Assembly (NCBI RefSeq): GCF_030867145.1
Contig: NC_134433.1
Location: 11,297,216 to 11,361,215 of the forward strand
Length of the DNA stretch: 64,000 nt
DNA from: Opisthocomus hoazin
Lineage: Eukaryota; Chordata; Aves; Opisthocomiformes; Opisthocomidae
Direction: 5' to 3'
In this document: in pieces, positions 37,601 through 47,800 of the stretch
Layout: each line of letters starts with the position of its first letter
Position numbering within the stretch: position 1 is the stretch's first letter
Program-made: the position numbers and the translations under genes
The notes under the pieces: model-generated
Told to the model about the DNA's origin: nothing
The model's input: the letters and a program-made list of their open reading frames with translations, nothing else
The model's database searches: none

Positions 37601-38782
37601 TGCAAGTCGGCCAGTAACACTCCTACACCATTTACTGGAAACCAAAGAACACCAGAATTGCCACCATCTCGTCTTCCGACAGGGCAAAGGTTTTTCTGAA
37701 GTAAAATGACTCTACCTAACGATTGTGTAATCCACACAGTAAACGTCTTAGCTAATTTTCAGATCAAGTTTCAGATTACTTACTAGAAAGACAACGCTAG
37801 GAAGCTGGAGCAACATGCACAGATGTGCACTTCAGCGCAAGGCGGCTCTGCCCAGAGCAATCTGTGGCCAGAACTGAAGATTTATTAAACAGTTTATAAG
37901 TACCTATGACAAAGAGATATAAACTCACAGTTGCACTTAGGTACATTTAAACATTTTAAAGGGTTTTTACACAGTTCCTTCTCTTTAGACTCCTTTAATT
38001 AAAAAGAACACAAATCCAGTTAGAAAATATTCTGAAGTAAAACACACAGAATGGCCACTCATTCCAAGTACTGAAAACTGAAATCACTCTTAGAAAAGTA
38101 CTGTGTCTTTCTTATGTCTACCATGTCAAATCAGAAATAATCAGCTCACGGATTTTCCATTTGCTTACATACAAACCCTGACCTGAGTCAATAAAAGTCA
38201 CAAGTTAGCAGAACACCCAGTTCCTCAAGATATTAATAACAGTCCATTAATATGTTCCTCTACCACTGAATTTCTGATGCATGAACCTTTCCATAATATT
38301 CAGGGCATGAATCCAGTGACAACGTGGACGATCAATACTGAAGAGGATCAAAATAGTCTTTTTTAAAGTTGTTTCCTTTCCTTTGCAGTTTGAAAGTGCT
38401 CCCCGAATTCTGACAGAAAGAATACAGCCAGGCCGATGCACCAACTGCAAGTCACGCCAACTTCGGTACACTCAAGTATTTCTACAGGAAATACACTTCA
38501 ATAATTTTCTAAACTCTCAGTTACTTAATGTTCATTGCTACCCATTTCACCCTTGTAAGAGGAAACTGTTCACAACACAGCTACAGTCACCAGAAGCCTC
38601 ACACCTTTCCACTGGCATTTCTCAGTTCAGAACAATGGTTACTAAATTGGTTATCACGTAACTAACACTACAAGAAGCGAAAAGAGAACAATAAAAACCT
38701 GGCTTACAGTCTTGCGTTCTCCATTGTGACTAACCACGCGGATGATTTCTCCTGTAGGAATAAGTTCAATTCGCAGTTCCAT
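1530..38782 (-). CDS. MYO1C: Unconventional myosin-Ic, 5' part (partial gene)
   Basis: Class I myosin, a single-headed actin-based motor that binds PI(4,5)P2 through its tail. It acts in membrane tension, GLUT4 vesicle traffic, hair-cell adaptation and, for some isoforms, in the nucleus. Three coding exons are visible: 38708-38782, 2253-2408 and 1530-1645. They join in phase as 25 + 52 codons, then 38 codons plus two bases. The joined protein starts [17 protein letters not shown], passes through the short-isoform start [16 protein letters not shown], and reaches [16 protein letters not shown] and [12 protein letters not shown], the start of the myosin motor. As I recall them, human MYO1C isoforms A (35 extra residues) and C (starting at MES) have the same arrangement, and the extension here is also exactly 35 residues. 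The P-loop, switch, IQ and TH1 regions lie outside the window. The first intron is about 36.3 kb. Identification is firm; the sequence alone cannot show the 5' UTR structure. Confidence 0.95.
1646..2252 (-). other. MYO1C: MYO1C intron 2
   Basis: Intron of 607 nt with GTGAGT at its 5' end and CAG at its 3' end. The plus-strand frames over it are antisense chance frames. No repeat or RNA gene was recognised. Confidence 0.85.
2253..2408 (-). CDS. MYO1C: MYO1C exon with short-isoform start codon
   Basis: A 156-nt, 52-codon exon in phase 0 at both ends. The acceptor is CTGGTTGCAG; the donor is GTGAGT after CTGATCTAT. It first encodes [10 protein letters not shown], the end of the 35-residue long-isoform extension, then [16 protein letters not shown] and [13 protein letters not shown]. 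The internal ATG sits in a strong initiation context (A at -3, G at +4). It can therefore start the short isoform when a noncoding first exon is spliced on. The very close match to MYO1C over [20 protein letters not shown] separates it from other class I myosins. Confidence 0.96.
2409..12349 (-). other. MYO1C: MYO1C intron 1, distal part
   Basis: About 10 kb of AT-rich noncoding sequence between the MES exon and the first CR1 fragment. Open frames on both strands are short (up to about 100 codons) and resemble no protein I know. No RNA gene or well-formed transposon was found. Short local duplications occur, for example CCCTCTAAACGC twice at about 9842-9872. Confidence 0.6.
12350..12592 (+). 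repeat. CR1 LINE 3' end, degraded
   Basis: Plus-oriented CR1 tail. It shows the CR1 3' landmarks in order: a GACATTAG-like segment, AAATACTGGAACAGGGA, CTGACCTAAACTGG, GGTCTCTTCCAACC and the terminal ATTCTATGATTCTATT. It has lost coding capacity and carries a T-rich insertion near 12390, so it is an old copy. It lies in MYO1C intron 1. Confidence 0.85.
13935..13990. repeat. Perfect 15-bp inverted repeat
   Basis: The left arm AAGCTTTAAAGTAAA (13935-13949) is the exact reverse complement of the right arm TTTACTTTAAAGCTT (13976-13990). The spacer is 26 nt. The spacer itself contains another AGCTTTAAA copy, so several alternative foldings are possible. It has no transposon ends or coding content. 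Confidence 0.85.
14799..14845. repeat. Compound microsatellite (TG, TA, C-run, CA)
   Basis: A TG run passes into TATACATATATATATA, then a ten-C run (14826-14835) and an AC run. The TG and CA halves are complementary, so a hairpin is possible. Length polymorphism is expected. Confidence 0.9.
20889..20911. repeat. Perfect 10-bp hairpin with 3-nt loop
   Basis: AAATGTTCCT, loop ATG, then AGGAACATTT form an exact stem. No U-run follows. It is an isolated palindrome in MYO1C intron 1, too short for a miRNA precursor. Confidence 0.85.
25341..25360 (+). repeat. 20-base G homopolymer
   Basis: An uninterrupted run of 20 G followed by AGTGGGAGTGG, in MYO1C intron 1. It can form G-quadruplexes and is prone to length error in sequencing, so the exact count is unsure. 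Confidence 0.85.
27515..27785 (+). repeat. CR1 LINE 3' end
   Basis: Plus-oriented CR1 tail. The region GGGGAGGTTTAGGCTGGACAT translates to [20 protein letters not shown], the conserved C-terminal end of CR1 ORF2. The GTAGGTCCCTTCCAGCTGCAAC and TCTATTCTATTC ends are the usual CR1 terminus. It is 5'-truncated, with stops and substitutions. It lies in MYO1C intron 1. Confidence 0.88.
27786..36160 (-). other. MYO1C: MYO1C intron 1, part next to CpG island
   Basis: Noncoding sequence between the second CR1 fragment and the CpG island. It contains the pyrimidine-rich degenerate array at 30108-30282 and several A or T runs. No exon, RNA gene or intact transposon was recognised. The 137-codon plus frame at 35526-35939 shows no similarity and contains a poly-Phe run from a T tract. 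Confidence 0.55.
30108..30282 (+). repeat. Degenerate pyrimidine-rich tandem array, about 17-nt unit
   Basis: Roughly ten imperfect units of 15-23 nt resemble TTTTCGGCCTCCCAC. Clear copies include TTTTGGCCTCCCAACC, TTTTCTGCCTCCCACGCCC, ATTTTGGCCTCCTGCCC, CTTTCCAGCCTCCCACGC and ATTTTCGGCCTCTAC. Spacing varies and the middle units are poor, so it is an old decayed minisatellite rather than a fresh one. Confidence 0.6.
36667..36780 (-). other. MYO1C: Candidate noncoding first exon of MYO1C, proximal
   Basis: Only the donor at 36667 is defined; the upstream boundary given is arbitrary because no transcription start can be read. The frame continuous with the MES exon runs back to a TAG about 96 nt upstream of the donor without an ATG. 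This exon therefore cannot encode a nuclear-isoform-like N-terminus. Confidence 0.5.
36835..36950 (-). other. MYO1C: Candidate noncoding first exon of MYO1C, distal
   Basis: The donor GACGGCAG before GTGAGG ends at 36835; the upstream limit is not known. The frame in phase with the MES exon meets a TGA eight bases before the donor, so it is noncoding. It could be an alternative to the 36667 exon or be spliced onto another exon. Confidence 0.4.
37081..38707 (-). other. MYO1C: MYO1C intron 1, start of intron
   Basis: Sequence between the CpG island and the long-isoform exon. No exon or repeat was recognised. GC content falls quickly to the AT-rich background. Confidence 0.6.
38708..38782 (-). 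CDS. MYO1C: MYO1C long-isoform N-terminal exon
   Basis: Seventy-five coding nt, 25 codons: [17 protein letters not shown] followed by SHNGERKT, then the donor GTAAG. It joins in phase 0 to [13 protein letters not shown]. Human isoform A, as I recall it, begins [17 protein letters not shown] and is the same length, so this is its orthologue. The ATG context is strong (G at -3, G at +4). A perfect TACTAAC branch-point match lies at 38796-38802 on the minus strand, with AG dinucleotides just before the ATG. The exon may therefore be internal, with a noncoding exon further upstream, although the pyrimidine tract is weak. Confidence 0.93.
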
Positions 38783-41700
38783 CTCTCCAAGGTAAGTTAG
38801 TAAATCTCTCTATTCTTTACAGACAGTTCTGATCTCAAGGCACAGCAGCAGAAGTCCTTGAGTAGTCTGGGAGAAGACCTTGACTGACTGCAATCTTTGG
38901 TTCAGAGCCCTGTTGTGAGAGGAAGAGATCAACCTCTGTATTTATACTAAGTGTAGGTGTGAGCTCAAACAACAATTAAGTTCAAGACTAGTTTCCACTA
39001 GTTACAATGTGTCAAGACAGTTCCAAGAAAGCCTAAATTTATGTTCGTGTTTATTGCCGCCAACTTTGTTGATGTTCCATTTTAGTCCCAGCGGACTTTG
39101 AAAAGTCAAGTCGCTGCGGATGCTGTTTCACAGGTATTAGCACGAAACAATCATACAGTAAACTTTACAAATCTACAGAGAGATTTTATGCAGAAAAGAT
39201 TCTTCATCTTTGCCTCCAAGATACTTGGTTTAGAGATAGAGCAACAGAAAAAAATTATTGCTCCCATGGTAACTACAGGAAGTTCTTCAAATTACTGCAG
39301 AACTACGTCATTATTAATTGAATCCTTGAGTAGCTAAATAATCACGACAAAGGAAATTAACTTGCATGTTACCGCACAAAAATTCCTACTATGAATATGA
39401 GAAAAATAATCTGGTGAACACTGGTTTAAGTGCAATCACAGAGCTTTACTATCTCCATGTCATCCATTAATGCAGTATCTACACCTGTGACCCCCCACCC
39501 CCCAACAGATGCAGGTAACCCGCCTGCGACTCGGGGAAAAAATGATCAGTCTAAATATCAGGTATTTCAAGACTTGCTGTTTGGAGACAATTATTTCTAT
39601 CCTTCTGGAATAGCCAAATTTGAATTTTCAGCTCCACTACAAACCAATTCCAGATGATACCAGTTGTCAAAAAAACTGCTTAGATTTTAAGATTAACAAG
39701 TACCTGGCCATTCCGGAGCAGACACAGAGAACACCATTCTGTTCAGTAACTGAAATGGTCTATCACTGTTCTGCATTTCATATCTGGAATTATTCTTATG
39801 TTTCCCTTAGCTGTTACATACAAGATTGTTCCAGTCCAACAATTGTTTTCCTGACCACTTACTTCCCAATACAGGATTCTACTGAAAAAGAGATTTTATC
39901 ACATCTAAAAAAAAACCATCAATGTCACTTCCCCAAACAAAACTGCCCTACTCAGTAATATGGACCAATACCTATTGTATCTTATGTACCCTTCCTATAT
40001 AGAGAAATTACAAAGATTAGTAGTCTAGAACACGAGGGCTGTTTAACTGGAATGATTTCTGTGATGCAGATACCAGAATTACATGCAAAATACTTCTCCA
40101 AATGGGCTACAAGCGAGAACAAGAGGAAGAAAAGAAAAAGATACAGAAAGTAGAAAGAGGCTGAAGCAAAAAAATATATGTAAAACAGAGAACAAAATGG
40201 AAGAGGGAAGAGAGGAACACAGCATGGTCTCTGCTGAGACCAAGCACTACACTTTAAAACCACAGTGACAGTAAAGCTCGTATTTGATAAATGATGCTGA
40301 AACATTCCTACTAGGGCTGATGTCTGTATTTGGTAACTGTCAGTTTCAAAGTATGGTTAACAAGCTAAAATGTCTTCTATTATATTTTTCTTCCTCTTGT
40401 GGTGCTAGTAAATTCTTATTTTCTGATTTTTTCCCACACCTCTGCATTTCCTCTCACCAGTTTGCGTTCCCAGAATTCACACTTCCCCTGACTTCACTGT
40501 TTTCCTCCAATGATTCTTCCAGCCTGTGCTTCAAAAGCTCCCACACAAGTCATCTTGCTACTTTCTAGATTGCACATACGAGATGTTCTTACTTTTAATT
40601 GCAGAGACCTTGTAAGCAGAAGATGACAGTTCCACTGTCATCTACACAGGGAGGTGCGATGTAAACACACAGATCCACGACCTTTCTTAAGTTGAAGCAA
40701 TCAAACAGGCAAGTTCAGTACAGCTCCTGAGCAGAGCAGTTGCCAGAGTAACTCCATGCGTGCTGCACAGATTTATCAGGTGGCGAGCGCCGTTGCCTTG
40801 GATGACCAAAGCAGCCACACAAAGAATAGCTTACTCTGCACTACTGTATACCACACAACTCTAATGTCTGAACTTGTGCCTGAAGAGAGAGACTTCAAGA
40901 TAAGAGAAAGCAAGCTGTGCATACAGACAACTGGCCTCAAACACTTCCATCTTTACACAAAACTGTTCTTCTCCATTCTCTTTCAAGATTGATATAAAGA
41001 AAAAAACAGGTATAAGGCAACTAGCATATTATCTGCTTAATGCAGTGATGAGTACCAGTAACTTTCCGTGATCTCTGAATCTTGTTATCACAAAAGAAAT
41101 TGGTTCATTTCCATCACTTTCATATAGCAAATCCCTATATCCAAGGACACATAGGGCCATCGGAAATATTCCTGTTCGTAATGCAGAGTTCTCAAAAAAG
41201 GTATTGTTTCCTCTCTCAAGGAAAACCTAATACAAGCTTTGTTCAACTGACCTTTCCACTGCAGTATATTAATTAAGACAAGTTCATCTGAGTGTCACTC
41301 AGTGTCCAAGAGCAGAGAAGGAAGTAGTGGTAGTAGAAACAATAGTCTTTATCAGAACGTATTTTTAGGGTCTAACAAACACGCAAGCCATCTTAGAAAT
41401 ATTTCCTGTTTACACAGAGCTGTACTATCTATGTGCAGTGATACACTGCACATCCTGAGGTTAGCTAGGAATCAGAAATATATGGAAGTTAAATAAGGCT
41501 ACACTGGACAACATTCCTTGGTAGACATATTTCCTATTTTAAAATAAATTCTCTAACAGCAGGGAATTATGAAATGTTACCCTTAAATGGAAATTACTCG
41601 ATAGCAAACATACTAAAACATACAAAATTTAAAATACGATGTACGATGTAGCAGATCTTTCACAAAGACAAAAAAGACAAAACATACTGTGAAAAAGTGA

Positions 41701-44497
41701 ACTTAGAAGAACTTGTTCTTAAAAACTGAGGAAGCAATTTAAGTGGCTTGAGCATTTTTACAAGGAAAATATAAAAGCCTTCTCAATGGGGTAAGTGGGA
41801 CAGAAAATCCAAAACAGAAGTCCATTTAATACTGGACTCAAACAGAAAAAAAATTAAAAAATAAAAAAATAAAAAAAGAGATGAATCTGCTTTCTCCAAA
41901 AGAAAAATAGTATTTGTCTTTGCCCTTCTTTTGCAGTCCAACGCCCTACCACATGTTATTACTGAAGTGTTTCCACTCTAAAATACTGTTGTATCTGGAC
42001 CTTAGACATGACCAAAGTTTCTTGGAGAAAGGTTACCGTGCATGAATTAATCCTCCCCACCCGAACCAATGTGTTTGTTCTCAAATTAATAGAGGCCACG
42101 TAGAACACTTCACTGCTAGGATTTATTTTAGTGGTACATGAAAAGAAAACACATGAGTATAAAAACATTTCCAGTGATTATAACATCCAATTAAAGGTGT
42201 TTTAAGAAAGATAAATTTCATCAGAAATCGCATCATTACAGGTCATGGAATAGTCTGAAAAGCTACCATAGGTAACAGTAGTAAACAAAAGTGCTACTGT
42301 GTGCATAATACTTAAGAAAGAAGTATACAGTTCTGTGCAGCATCCTACCAACACACAAGCAGATTCAATCACAGCTGCTGTGGGCATTTTCAGTGAAGTC
42401 CTGTGGTTCAAAGGATTAGTTTACAAAAAGCAGCTTCTATGTCCAGTGATTGAGAGGGTTATCAGCTCTCATACAGCATTAAGGATCTTGAGTTTCTTGC
42501 CCATGTAAAGCGGCTGTATGGCTCCCCCTCTGAGCTGCTCATGAACAGCAGATGCACCCTGATTAGAAGAAACTGGATCTTGGTCCACAATAAATCATCA
42601 GCTGTGGTCTGGAATTCCAAGACCACTGTTCCTTGAGCTCTCCACAGAATCTCCTTGCATGGAGTACAGTAATACAGTAACACAAGTAAAATCAGAAACA
42701 GAGTACAACTCAAGAACTGCAAAACTTCTTTGCAATTCAGTAGGGATTTGTCTGATGCCCTAATTGCCATGAAAAGTCACATATCTGAAAAATTTAGTGC
42801 AAAACAAATTCCCGTAAGACCAGTGAAAATGTGAAAACCGTTTCTATTATTGTTCTAAAGTGTCATAGGAATGTACAAATGGTGAACCTTAAGGCAGTTT
42901 CAATCCCGGAAATGAACACAGTATCCTCTGAACCTGCCCTCACTACTTACAACTGGAAACAGTTCCCAACATCAAGCATTAAGCTGATACAACTAACCAA
43001 CATTTACAGAGGCTAAGTGTTCTTAAACCCCACACTGCAACTATCTAACCAGTGAACCTATCTTATACTTTCCACAGTATACAAAGACACCCTGAGCCCA
43101 GAAGATTTTATACAGTGAATGATAAAAGCAACTAATTGCAAAACAAATGCCATACCAAGGTGTTAACCTTCTATTTCAAAAGAATGCTGAAAAAATTAAG
43201 GGTCTGAGAAAAAGAGCAAAAAGGAATGAGTTCAGTTCTGAAGCAATATTCCATCATAAACACACGAACAACTTTTGCTTTGCTCTTCCACTTGAACCTA
43301 ATTTTCTCTTTTGCATCCATAACTGACATGACAGTGATAAGTAACTAACTTTACTCACCATACACAGCAGGTAGCTCGAAGCTGTGTATCTAGAACACGG
43401 GAGACTCACAAGTGCTCTCTTGTCCTGCACTGCAGTCTGAGATTCTGTGGAATGTTGGTGCCTTTTCCAATCCTTTCCAAACATCTCAATTTCCTCATCA
43501 AGAAATAAAAACATTTTGGAAGCTAACTACCTTTCTGGTTTTTAAATGTACATGATCTTTCCTATTCTATCTCCACTCTCAAGTGCATAGGATACATTAA
43601 GGTCTAAGCACCTCTAGCAAAATAGAAATCTTGCAGACCAATTGCTATAAATCGAAGAGATTTACAATTTTGGTAGCACAGATTACGCCATAAGAAAGAA
43701 CTTGTTCCACCGAAATTCCCCATCTATAATTCCCATCACCTCTGTAGTAAGTGCAGCAATTATGTGGCACGATGGTATCAGGGAAGTACTTAAATACGGC
43801 TTTAGCTTTCTAAAATCAGTATGACAACAGAAAACAATCGCGGTTAGTCCCATGATCGTTAGCTCTTTGCCAACAAATGCTTCATGAACTATGATCTGCA
43901 TGCCTATGCTAAAGCATTTCTCAACTTTCAGAAATTGTGGGATCCTGGTTAACTCCGAGCCAGGGACTAGTATCAATGTGGTTTTATTTTACCTTTTTAA
44001 ATGAGAAGGAGAAATGCAATAGGCAAATTGCTCAACTGTTTTATGAAAGAAGAATTAAAAAAAAAAAAAAAAGAGGAAAGTGTGTTTCGATAAATGTATC
44101 TCAATGTGGAAAAATTAGAAATGGAAAATCCTACAAACAGTTATCAATAAGGCATGACGGGATCTACTACCAAAGGAGAAATTACACACTCCAAAGATTT
44201 TGTTTTCATGTGACTTGTTGCCACATGTGTTTCCCAAAAGGTAATTAGCTTACATTTAAAAGTCACATAAAATTTTAAAACAAGCTAACTAGCTGTATCT
44301 AATAAATAATTTTTTAAATAACTTCATTTAAACTCAAAATCTGGAAATCAATTATTAAGTGGTTACAGCACAGTAAATATTGTATTGTAAAGAAAATACC
44401 CTCTACAGAAAAGGAGCAAGCCTAAAAATCTATTGCAGATCGCAACTTAGGTTAAATCATTGTATTAGAAGTGTCCATCACCCTAAAACATACAGCA
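38783..44497. other. Region between MYO1C and INPP5K
   Basis: About 5.7 kb of AT-rich DNA between the MYO1C long-isoform exon and the INPP5K poly(A) signal. It should contain the long-isoform promoter, but no CpG island or clear TATA element was recognised. A-rich runs occur at 41848-41880 and 44058-44073. Open frames are short and unsupported. Confidence 0.55.
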
Positions 44498-44503
44498 TTT
44501 ATT
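44498..44503 (-). terminator. INPP5K: INPP5K poly(A) signal
   Basis: AATAAA on the minus strand, 229 nt after the INPP5K stop codon. It is the first canonical signal I found downstream and gives a short 3' UTR. Confidence 0.65.
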
Positions 44504-44731
44504 AGGTGCTATTTTTACAGTTCTCATCCAGTGCAAGAGAGTTACTGTCCCTGTAACAATAAAAATATCTGTTTCCACAATAAATTATCTTCTATGAGCT
44601 TACAAAGTTTCTGAATAATCCTACCTGTCTTACTTGCACTGTCTTACTCCATCTTGTAAAAGCTTATAATCACTAAGACATAAAGAATCATCTGACTCCT
44701 GAATCAGGACCACTAAATGCCCTTTCTGCCT

Positions 44732-44830
44732 TCAGAACTCATCATGTGATTCCAGATTGTCAGGTTTCTGCATCCAACTGTTCTCCTCCTGTGTCAGATC
44801 CTTTTCTATTGATGTTCTGCTAGGCTGAAT
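44732..44830 (-). CDS. INPP5K: INPP5K last coding exon
   Basis: Thirty-two codons and TGA after the acceptor CTTCTAG. It encodes [12 protein letters not shown], an acidic stretch and a final HDEF. It follows the SKICH domain and is the least conserved part of the protein, as in mammals. HDEF resembles an ER-retrieval tetrapeptide (HDEF/KDEL class), but the protein has no signal peptide, so this is probably coincidental. Confidence 0.9.
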   Translation of the reverse strand: MQPSRTSIEKDLTQEENSWMQKPDNLESHDEF

Positions 44831-47800
44831 CTAGAAGAAAGACAGTAGTTAACAAATTAACACGTTCAGAAACACTGTGCTGCTCTATACTATCAATACA
44901 CCGTTACATAAAGATGTCTTACATACCTGCTAGAAACTGAGAAAATTAAAAGTGATGCATCTATGCAGCAATTATGAAATTAAAAAAAAACAACAAACAA
45001 ACTAGCTAAAAAACTCTAAATTGACACAAAAACATTAAGTGTCAGCAAAAAGGCAGGCATACGGTGTGTTGTACCCACATACAACTGACAATCATCCTGC
45101 AGAGTTTGTGGTAGATCTTCAGCTCAGAGACAACTAAAATACTGGACTTGGCAATGCTTCTCACCAACATAGAAAGAAAAATATGAACAGTATCACTGAG
45201 ATAGACCAGCCAGCCCAGAAACTTTCATTACTGTATCCCCTAAGGTAAATGGGTTTGACAGTCTTCTAAAACCCCTTCACCCAACAACAATGCAGAACTT
45301 CCATTTTAACCATCCTACAACACATTAGCACAGCCGTGACACCATAGAAAATTATGCACAAACAAAATGACTTTGTCAAAAAATGCTTCCGCAGAAGCAG
45401 CAATGTTCAGTTGCTTCATCTAGTCTGTGCAGGTTCAGTCATCCTTTCAGAAATTAAATGAAGAAGCCTGTTAAGCAAATAACTTGAGTTCCAACTGCCC
45501 TGTCTTTCCCAAATTCAAGTGACTAAATATACAGGAAGCACTTCTGTGCAAATCTGTCACAGAATGGAACACAAAGAGTTCACTGGCAATCTATGAGAAA
45601 CTTGGCAGCAGTTATTTATCATTGATTTGAGTCCTCATCTTTACAGAAACTAGGTACCTAACTGACAGAGCCTGAAGTTCCACACATGAAAGCTGCGAGA
45701 AAGGAAGCTGTCTTCTTTCATTACAATGATGTGTTGCCATAATAGTTACTCAGAGTCTTTTAGCATATCAGCAAATTCTTTTACAGGTTGTTAGCCAGCC
45801 CGTAACCTTTTTGCAATTACTTCTGCTGCCACTGCCTCCAGGATTAACACAGCTCCACACACCTACATTCAGATGCATATGAAAGCAAAATAATAATAAA
45901 AAAAAAATTTAAAAAAAAAAAAAAACCACATCAACATTAATCAAAGCTTCCAAATATATTACCTGAAAAGGCTGGCTGATACCAACTATTGACTGCAAAT
46001 TATTGCTATAAAAACAAAGCAAAAATTCTCCTCCCATATCAGGTATTTCTGCAGCACTCATGTAAACCTGTCAACAAGAATAAAAACAGGCAATGGGCAA
46101 TTTCCACAGAGAAAGAGACTTTCAAAAACACAGTCTCTGCCATTCAGGACACCATAAAAATCAGTATTTACTATTTATAAGCAAGTTTTAAAATGTAAGC
46201 TAAAAAGGATAAGGATGGAAATAACTCAAGAAAACACCTGAAAACTAAGTTAGGGAGGAGAACTGAATATCCTTCACCATGTAAGCAAGCTGATTTGATT
46301 CAGTAAGAAGCGAGAAGAAACCCAGAGCTTTTGTAAGGGAAGGGACAAGGCCACAACAGCAGCAAGGAGGGAGATGAGCTGCCTCCTGGTGGCAATAACT
46401 GTGACATGAAATAGCAGAGCAAACCCACCACCTTCGTTTTGTACTATCCTAAAGATCCTACAGTTCCTAAACTGCGGCCCATAGTATCCTCACTCATAGA
46501 CACTCATAGTAACAACACTGATAGAGCTTAGATTTTCCAGCTTACTGATAGGAAAGCATGATATCAGAGAAATGTTGACATTCAGAATATTGACACAACA
46601 CAATTCGGGCTCTTGTTATAAACTTGATGCTAACTTACAAAATCTCTAACAAGAGATAACCGCTTTCCATTGTTGTCTGGAAAATCTCATCCATCCTTGC
46701 ACCCACTGTGTCTCCAAAATTAAATTTTAATTTGTTTGTTCAGATAAATACTTCTATGCAATACCTCTATAAAGCTATGCAACAAGACAGCAATTTTTAA
46801 AGAGGGACCAAACCACTCAATGTCGCCAAAACGAAGAAAAGTCAAAGAAACCCTAACCTGTAGCTGTATTAGATACCTGGAACTAACTGTTTTAGTAACA
46901 TTAGGTATTTACAATTGTAACGAAAATGATACAATAAATATTTAGGATACACTGAGCAACTTTGAAAATCAGATGAAAACACGGCCAGTTACTTGAGTGG
47001 CAGAAACAGACGAACATATAAAAAGCCAGTAGTTTTAATGCAATGAAAAGTCACTACAGGAATAAATTGCTTTTTCATCAATTCCCTTAAGCAACATGAT
47101 CACACCTGAGCAGGTATGCTAGACTGCCTGAAAATTAGTAAGAATTACGAAGAGGGATTTTAAACAATAGTATCACTCCCAATTAGCTTCGACTGGGAAA
47201 GAAGATAAAGAACCTGCAAGAAGGGGATATGGAACAAACAGATCTTGAATGCTACTCTATGGGAAACTATGTTAGAAATACATACAACTGGCTTACTTGT
47301 TTACTGTCTTTGCTAGAAGAAATTTCATCATCTTCTACCCAAGCATAAGTAACATAGTCATTCACATGCCTGAAAGCCACCTGCAAAGAAAGATGCAAAC
47401 CATCAGCCTTCTGAAGGAAACAAAAAACACACTACACAGAAAACTCTAGGTTGTGAGAGAGATGTTTACTACATCACTGAAGTAATTAAAACACTCCACT
47501 TTTAGGATCAAAACATTTTGGGGGCACGCACAAAACTTGTTTCTGAGAGGGTACGAGTGCTCTGTTCTCTCATCCTTCCACTGACTTTCTTTTATTCTTG
47601 TCCTTTCTTTGCTATGTAAATCTTTTGAACTGCAAGCATTAGGGGAGGACAATTCATTTTCACAGCTTCTGCACCATTTTAGTTAAATAAATCATCATAT
47701 TATCTTAGTAGATAATTTAAAGGGTGCAAAACAGCTGGCATGCTATGCAACTAAACTGTCGGCATACAGAAACAGCAATCAAGGATACGTGACTATTTCA

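Noticed and set aside
44732-44743. HDEF C-terminus as an ER-retrieval signal on INPP5K
   Set aside because: Retrieval signals act on lumenal proteins; INPP5K is cytosolic and has no signal peptide.
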